Shown here: positions 6,936 to 10,373 of the stretch, piece by piece | Position numbering within the stretch: the stretch's first letter is position 1 | Layout: each line of letters starts with the position of its first letter | Source: Desulfobacterales bacterium | GTDB lineage: Bacteria; Desulfobacterota; Desulfobacteria; Desulfobacterales; Desulfosalsimonadaceae | Length of the DNA stretch: 10,373 nucleotides | NCBI GenBank assembly: GCA_018224315.1 | Contig: JAGTVF010000001.1 | Span: 1 to 10,373, forward strand | Direction of reading: 5' to 3' | Position numbers and translations under genes: made by a program | Notes under the pieces: generated by a model | Told to the model about the DNA's origin: nothing | Seen by the model: the letters and a program-made list of their open reading frames with translations, nothing else | The model's database searches: none

Positions 6936-6941
6936 CTCCTT
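6936..6941 (-). promoter_or_regulatory. Strong Shine-Dalgarno placed for the upstream ORF, not for the FemAB-like start
   Basis: AAGGAG on the minus strand, ten bases before the ATG at 6925 but 45 bases before the ATG at 6890. It is the best ribosome binding site ahead of the gene, and it serves the short leader frame. Confidence 0.5.
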
Positions 6942-6989
6942 TTTCAGTTTTTCCGCCTGTCCTGCGGGAGTTGATCAAATTTTTGCCAC

Positions 6990-7017
6990 ATTACACAAGA
7001 TTCCCCCCCAAGGTCAA
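6990..7017 (-). promoter_or_regulatory. Candidate sigma70-type promoter for the FemAB-like gene
   Basis: Minus strand: TTGACC (-35, 7017-7012), a 16-base spacer containing a run of seven G, then TGTAAT (-10, 6995-6990). Each hexamer matches consensus at five of six positions. The start of transcription would be near 6983, leaving a leader of about 90 bases that carries the AAGGAG and the short ORF. This is a prediction by eye. Confidence 0.45.
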
Positions 7018-7033
7018 GCCTTCATAAACTTAA

Positions 7034-7072
7034 ACTGAGCGTATCAAATTTTTAAAGCTGAAACCGCTCAGT
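7034..7072. repeat. Inverted repeat, 8-bp arms, upstream of the transporter operon
   Basis: ACTGAGCG at 7034-7041 and CGCTCAGT at 7065-7072 are perfect inverted copies separated by 23 bases. There is no T-run after either arm, so it does not look like a terminator. It may be a pair of operator half-sites about three helical turns apart, or an RNA hairpin. Confidence 0.45.
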
Positions 7073-7173
7073 CTCGGATAAAGTTTTTAAGCCTGATATG
7101 GACAATGCGCAAGAATATATGCAATTATACCATCTGCATTTAAAAAACCTGAAACGGTTACAGGGGATCCATC

Positions 7174-7356
7174 ATGAAAGGAAGCCATTTTACAATACTG
7201 ATTGTTGTGATCACAGCCGCTGACGTGCTTGTGCCCTATTTGTGGATCGGCGATATTGCCAGCCTCGGGGCGTCTTTTCTGTTCTGGTGCGGGCTGACCC
7301 TGGCTGTGATCGTGTTTGCCGCTGCAGCCACCCGCAACTGGGGGAGGCCGGTTTGA
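7174..7356 (+). CDS. Small two-helix membrane protein, partner of the downstream symporter
   Basis: The 60-residue protein has two hydrophobic segments (about residues 5-22 and 32-52) joined by a short loop 'YLWIGDIASLG', and a basic tail 'TRNWGRPV'. Small membrane proteins of this layout are often encoded just ahead of sodium:solute symporters (as with YhdT/PanF and YjcH/ActP; the DUF3311 and DUF997 families are of similar size). I cannot assign it to one of these with certainty. AGGGGA at 7162-7167 lies six bases before the ATG. Its TGA stop overlaps the TTG start of the symporter, so translation of the two is probably coupled and their products may be made in fixed proportion, perhaps as a complex in the inner membrane. 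Confidence 0.8.
   Translation: MKGSHFTILIVVITAADVLVPYLWIGDIASLGASFLFWCGLTLAVIVFAAAATRNWGRPV
7341..7347 (+). promoter_or_regulatory. Ribosome binding site deciding the TTG start of the symporter
   Basis: GGGGAGG ends five bases before TTG 7353-7355, which overlaps the TGA (7354-7356) of the preceding gene. No ATG lies at this point in frame; the next in-frame ATG is codon 10, already inside the first membrane helix. Confidence 0.7.
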
Positions 7357-8864
7357 ATTCTTTTTTTGTATGGCTGGCCATGATCATCTGGTCTGCGGCT
7401 GCGGTCTGTATTGCCGCAGCCGCACGCAAAAACCTGCTGGCCGGAGCCAGCGAGTTTTTCATCGGCGGCCGGCGGCTGCGCGGATTTGTCTCCGGCATGA
7501 CCTATGCGGCGACCACCTACAGCGCATTCATGCTCGTGGGCCTGGTGGGCCTGACCTATAAAACCGGGGTGGGCGCCCTGGGCTTTGAAATGACCTACCT
7601 GATTTTCACTGTGCTTCTGCTTGTGACCTTCGGGCCGCGCTTCTGGCTGGCGGGCAACTGGTATGACCACATCACCCCGCCCGAACTGCTGGCCAACCGC
7701 TATGACAGCAAATGGGTGGGCGTGGCGGCCGCGGCCATTTCCTTTTTCATGCTGATTCCCTATGCCTCCGTACAATTGATGGGCATGGGTTTTCTGGTCA
7801 GCGGCATTACCGGCGGACAGATCACATTTATGACCGGGGTCATGCTGATGGTGGCGCTTTCCGGGTTTACCGCATTCTGGGCGGGCATGCGTTCAGTGGC
7901 CTGGACCGACGCGTTCCAGGCCGTTACCATGATGATCACCTCCCTGGCCGCCCTGGGCTGGACCCTGTATCATTTCTTCGGCTCCCCGGCCGGATTTGCC
8001 GAAGCCGCATCCAAACAAATCCCGGAGCTGGTGACATTTACCTGGGAACCGGCCTTTTTTATCGGCCTCACTTTGCCCTGGGCCTTTTTTGCCCTGACCA
8101 ATCCCCAGGTGTCCCAGCGGATGTATGTGCCCGACTCGGCCGTCAGCCTCAGGCGGATGATCATCTATTTTGCCCTGTTCGGGTTTGTCTACACCATTAT
8201 CAGCACCCTGTTCGGCCTGGAAGCCGCCATGCTTTTCCCGGGACTGGACAATCCGGACAAGGCCATGGCCCACATGCTTTCCAGGGTGCCCACTGCCATG
8301 GGACTGGTCATATTTGTGGGCATTTTTGCCGCGGCCACATCCACCCTGGGCTCAATTGTGCTGACCCTGAGCTCCATGTTTGCAAGAGACATTGCCAAGC
8401 AGGTCCGGCCCGGTATTTCTGAATCCGCAGAGCGTCTTCTGGGACAGGTTTCCATACTGGTGCTGCTGGCGGCCTGCATTGTTTTTGCCTGGCTGCGCCC
8501 CGGGTTAATCACCATTGTTTCAAGCATGGCATCCGGCGGGCTGCTGGTAATGGCCCCGGCCATCGTGGGCGTGTTTTTCTGGAAAAAGGCCACGGCAGCG
8601 GGCGCGCTTTGGTCCATGATTATCGGCGGGCTGGTCACCGCAGTCATGTATCTGGCAAAAATCTATCCCCTGGGCTGGTGGCCCAGTGTCTGGGGCGGCG
8701 GCCTGACGGTTATTGTGTTTATCTGCGTCAGCCTTTCAACCTCGCCGCCCGACAATGCAGGAGCCTTTATTGACCGGGTGGAAGAAGAACTGGACCGGCA
8801 CAACTTCCGCCCGTGGTTTGGCCGGGAAAAAACACGACAGTCCGGGAAACACAGGCGTGTCTAG
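7353..8864 (+). CDS. Sodium:solute symporter family transporter
   Basis: This inner-membrane protein of about 503 residues belongs to the SSS family, Na+-coupled importers of the LeuT fold. It shows 'EFFIGGRR' at 34-41 (typical after the first helix), a glycine- and serine-rich second segment 'GMTYAATTYSAFMLVG', many hydrophobic helices, and 'AATSTLGSIVLTLSSMFARD' at 328-346, the helix whose Ser/Thr residues help bind Na+ in this family. 'MRSVAWTDAFQ' is also a family hallmark. The substrate cannot be told; pantothenate, amino acid and monocarboxylate carriers are all in the family. I place the start at TTG 7353, not at the upstream ATG 7242: the 37 residues between are non-hydrophobic, Cys/Arg-rich and out of frame over the small upstream gene, whereas GGGGAGG at 7341-7347 precedes the TTG. 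The stop overlaps the convergent gene. Confidence 0.92.
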   Translation: MNSFFVWLAMIIWSAAAVCIAAAARKNLLAGASEFFIGGRRLRGFVSGMTYAATTYSAFMLVGLVGLTYKTGVGALGFEMTYLIFTVLLLVTFGPRFWLAGNWYDHITPPELLANRYDSKWVGVAAAAISFFMLIPYASVQLMGMGFLVSGITGGQITFMTGVMLMVALSGFTAFWAGMRSVAWTDAFQAVTMMITSLAALGWTLYHFFGSPAGFAEAASKQIPELVTFTWEPAFFIGLTLPWAFFALTNPQVSQRMYVPDSAVSLRRMIIYFALFGFVYTIISTLFGLEAAMLFPGLDNPDKAMAHMLSRVPTAMGLVIFVGIFAAATSTLGSIVLTLSSMFARDIAKQVRPGISESAERLLGQVSILVLLAACIVFAWLRPGLITIVSSMASGGLLVMAPAIVGVFFWKKATAAGALWSMIIGGLVTAVMYLAKIYPLGWWPSVWGGGLTVIVFICVSLSTSPPDNAGAFIDRVEEELDRHNFRPWFGREKTRQSGKHRRV

Positions 8865-9577
8865 TACACCGGAAATGTATCCATGACTTCATTGACGCCG
8901 GCTTTGGCAAGTTCCTTTGCGGTTAACCATTTGGCCCCGCGCCTGAAAAACTTTTTGGCTTTCAGCAGATTTTCAGACAGGGATTGCTGGGTTTCAGCAA
9001 AAGTCTGCGACCAGAGGACCTCTCCGTTGCTGACTTCCACCAGATACAGGGCAAAAGCCACCGAGGCGGGCTGCGCAGCGCCGTAATCACTGCCAATCCG
9101 CTGCTGGTACCGCCAAACATTGCCAACCAGCATATACTCCACATTCAGCTTTTCTCCCACCTCCATGACCAGATCAAGGGGCGTTTTTTTCTCAAAACCG
9201 TACTTTGCCGAATCATAGGCTTTCTGCACGATCTCCCGGGAAACCGCACGGGAATCCAGCCGCTGCAGCAGTTTGGCCTGGACCATGTCGGTGAGAATCT
9301 GATCTGCCTCGTCTTTTAAACCGTTATCATCTTCGCAGAACCGGCCCATTGGACAGGTCAGGGTCTGGCCCTGCCCCTCGGGATTCTGGCCTTTGATCAT
9401 GGGCAGTAAAGCAACAGAGGCTGTCTTATCTATTCCGTTGTCATTGCGGTCATGGGTTTGGGCCTGCACTGTGCTGCATAAAAACAGCATCAATAAAAAA
9501 ACAAGCAGTACCTGCCCTGTCTTTTTGAAAAAAGCCGCCTGCCTGTCTGTTTTTTTACGGTCCTGGAAATTTTTCAT
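8861..9577 (-). CDS. Exported protein, possibly TolB-N/CsgG/GNA1162-like
   Basis: The 238-residue protein begins with a long, basic signal peptide (a Lys/Arg-rich first 20 residues, a hydrophobic run at ~22-34, then 'STVQA' with likely cleavage after Ala39), so it is probably periplasmic. There is no proper lipobox. The mature part starts with an acidic 'DRNDNGID' (43-50), which has the D-x-N-x-N-G-x-D spacing of calcium-binding loops, then a strand 'SVALLPM'. Cys75 and Cys81 flank 'PMGRF' and could form a disulfide. 'VEYMLVGNVWRYQQRIGSDYG' split over 147-166 and 'VAFALYLVEVSNGEVLWSQTF' split over 173-193 look like the strand pattern of the TolB-N/CsgG/GNA1162 fold seen in several envelope proteins. 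The start has GGGGA upstream. The function is unknown and the fold is inferred by eye. Confidence 0.82.
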   Translation of the reverse strand: MKNFQDRKKTDRQAAFFKKTGQVLLVFLLMLFLCSTVQAQTHDRNDNGIDKTASVALLPMIKGQNPEGQGQTLTCPMGRFCEDDNGLKDEADQILTDMVQAKLLQRLDSRAVSREIVQKAYDSAKYGFEKKTPLDLVMEVGEKLNVEYMLVGNVWRYQQRIGSDYGAAQPASVAFALYLVEVSNGEVLWSQTFAETQQSLSENLLKAKKFFRRGAKWLTAKELAKAGVNEVMDTFPVY

Positions 9578-9726
9578 TTTTTTTCCCCGCTGTGAACCTG
9601 TATTATGTTGGTGATTGAGATAAACAATGGTGTATACTATATTATAATCATTTACCGCAAATTTGTCAGCTTTGATCCTGCAAAACCCATAGACTCAAAC
9701 GATAACACTGACTCGCGAGGTAAACC
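9578..9726. other. Divergent intergenic region with an AT-rich promoter core
   Basis: This 149-bp gap separates two divergent genes and must hold promoters for both. The AT-rich core is 9601-9660. On the plus strand TTGAGA (9615-9620), a 17-base spacer and TATATT (9638-9643) make a plausible sigma70 promoter for the flavoprotein gene; a perfect TATAAT at 9643-9648 overlaps it but lacks a -35 at proper distance. I find no comparably clear minus-strand promoter. Confidence 0.5.
9615..9643 (+). promoter_or_regulatory. Candidate sigma70-type promoter for the nitronate monooxygenase-like gene
   Basis: TTGAGA, a 17-base spacer and TATATT, about 85 bases before the ATG at 9727. The neighbouring TATAAT at 9643-9648 is an alternative -10 element. 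Predicted by eye only. Confidence 0.35.
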
Positions 9727-10373
9727 ATGACCCAAAATCGCATCTGCAGTCTGCTCGGCATCCGTTATCCCATCATCCAGGCGCCCATGAACTGGGTTAG
9801 CGGTGCTGCTCTGACCGCAGCGGTGTCGGAAGCCGGCGGCATGGGCACCATCGGACCCAATGCAGGGGCAGATAAAATCAACCCCGACGTGGAGGCAACC
9901 GGAGAGCTGGTGCGCAAACAAATCCACAGAGTGCGAGAACTCACAAACAAACCCTTTGCCGTAAATGTGGTTGTAGGGTTTGGTGAGGACACGAAATATT
10001 CAAAAAAAATCGTGGACGTGCTTGTGGAAGAAAAGGTCCCGGCCGCCATCGTATCAGTCGGCCGGCCCGACACCTACACCCAAACCCTGAAAGAGGCCGG
10101 CATCAAGGTGCTGCACGCCATCTCAACGGCCCGCCATGCCCAAAAGGCCCGGGATGCCGGCGTGGATGCGGTCATCTGTGAAGGATTTGAAGCCGGCGGC
10201 CATAAGGGATTTACCGAGCTGACCACATTTGTGCTCACGCCCATGGTGGCCGATGCCGTGGACATCCCCGTTGTCACCGGCGGAGGAATCGGCGACGGCC
10301 GGGGAATCATCGCCGCCCTGGCCCTGGGGGCAGACGGCATCTACATGGGATCGCGCTTTATGGCAACCCGGGA
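9727..10373 (+). CDS. Nitronate monooxygenase / FabK-like FMN flavoprotein (3' end outside window)
   Basis: The frame is open from ATG 9727 to the right edge (215 codons); the usual family length is roughly 310-370 residues, so a third or more is missing. The protein is a TIM-barrel FMN enzyme of the 2-nitropropane dioxygenase family, which includes nitronate monooxygenases and FabK enoyl-ACP reductases. Evidence: 'GIRYPIIQAPM' near the N-terminus with the FMN-contacting 'QAPM', 'SEAGGMGTIG', 'EAGGHKG' with His159 (the position of the catalytic His in nitronate monooxygenases), 'VTGGGIGDGRG' (183-193) for the FMN phosphate, and 'LGADGIYMGSRF'. The start is supported by GAGG at 9717-9720, six bases upstream. 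I cannot tell whether the physiological role is oxidation of nitronates, lipid synthesis or something else in an anaerobe. Confidence 0.9.
   Translation, partial: MTQNRICSLLGIRYPIIQAPMNWVSGAALTAAVSEAGGMGTIGPNAGADKINPDVEATGELVRKQIHRVRELTNKPFAVNVVVGFGEDTKYSKKIVDVLVEEKVPAAIVSVGRPDTYTQTLKEAGIKVLHAISTARHAQKARDAGVDAVICEGFEAGGHKGFTELTTFVLTPMVADAVDIPVVTGGGIGDGRGIIAALALGADGIYMGSRFMATR

Larger units (their letters stand above)
6891..7173. other. Divergent regulatory region between the FemAB-like gene and the transporter operon
   Basis: This 283-bp stretch is the longest without a long gene and is more AT-rich than its surroundings. It contains the upstream ORF and promoter of the FemAB-like gene on its left, an exact 11-base direct repeat (ATCAAATTTTT at 6974-6984 and 7043-7053) on either side of that promoter, the palindrome TTGATCAA at 6971-6978, and an 8-bp inverted repeat at 7034-7072. 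On the right, AGGGGA at 7162-7167 serves the ATG at 7174. A plus-strand promoter must exist here, but I cannot pick one with confidence: TGGACA at 7099-7104 followed by TTATAC at 7125-7130 has a poor 20-base spacing. Confidence 0.6.

Noticed and set aside
6408..6974. 188-codon plus-strand frame opposite the FemAB-like gene
   Set aside because: No motif or ribosome site; the opposite strand has clear FemAB family features.
7099..7130. Plus-strand promoter TGGACA ... TTATAC for the transporter operon
   Set aside because: The 20-base spacing is too long for a confident sigma70 call, and the region does not fit sigma54 spacing either.
7242..7352. Upstream ATG start for the symporter
   Set aside because: It would add 37 polar Cys/Arg-rich residues read out of frame over the small membrane protein gene; the TTG at 7353 has a good ribosome site.
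7712..8422. 236-codon plus-strand frame inside the symporter
   Set aside because: Its translation is Gly/His/Arg-rich with no membrane character, while the overlapping frame is a clear transporter.

Overview
The window is GC-rich and gene-dense. It most resembles a chromosome segment from an anaerobic Desulfobacterota (deltaproteobacterial) sulfate reducer. The main evidence is an ahbC-hemB-ahbD cluster: two radical SAM enzymes of the siroheme-dependent ('alternative') heme pathway flank a zinc-type porphobilinogen synthase, the arrangement known from Desulfovibrio-type sulfate reducers. The genus cannot be fixed from the sequence alone. I see no mobile element, CRISPR array, rRNA or tRNA.

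Layout. (1) Positions 1-4704 (+) hold a tight, apparently co-transcribed series: the 3' end of an unrecognised, possibly AAA+ ATPase gene, then ahbC, hemB, ahbD and a nagZ-type beta-N-acetylhexosaminidase whose start lies inside the end of ahbD. The promoter lies upstream of the window. (2) Positions 4722-6890 (-) hold a FemAB/GNAT-fold peptidyltransferase-like gene followed by a SHOCT-domain lipoprotein. The lipoprotein gene converges on nagZ with only 17 bp between the stops, and its likely transcription terminator is an 11-bp inverted repeat inside the nagZ coding sequence. (3) Positions 6891-7173 are the longest non-coding stretch, a divergent regulatory region. It holds a candidate promoter for the FemAB gene, a 10-codon upstream ORF, direct repeats and an inverted repeat. 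(4) Positions 7174-8864 (+) hold a two-gene transporter operon: a 60-residue two-helix membrane protein and a sodium:solute symporter that starts at a TTG overlapping the first gene's stop. (5) Positions 8861-9577 (-) encode an exported protein that may have a TolB-N/CsgG/GNA1162-like fold; its stop codon and the symporter's share one CTAG. (6) From 9727 (+) to the right edge is an incomplete nitronate monooxygenase / FabK-like flavoprotein gene.

How the genes fit together. HemB makes porphobilinogen at the start of tetrapyrrole synthesis. AhbC (12,18-didecarboxysiroheme to Fe-coproporphyrin III) and AhbD (Fe-coproporphyrin III to heme b) carry out the final steps. The siroheme decarboxylase AhbAB and the uroporphyrinogen enzymes must be encoded elsewhere. 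NagZ, the FemAB-like protein, the lipoprotein and the exported protein give the middle and right of the window a cell-envelope flavour, but nothing proves they form one system. I did not find a convincing wholly new system. The most unusual signals are the regulatory architecture ahead of the FemAB-like gene and the terminator embedded in nagZ.
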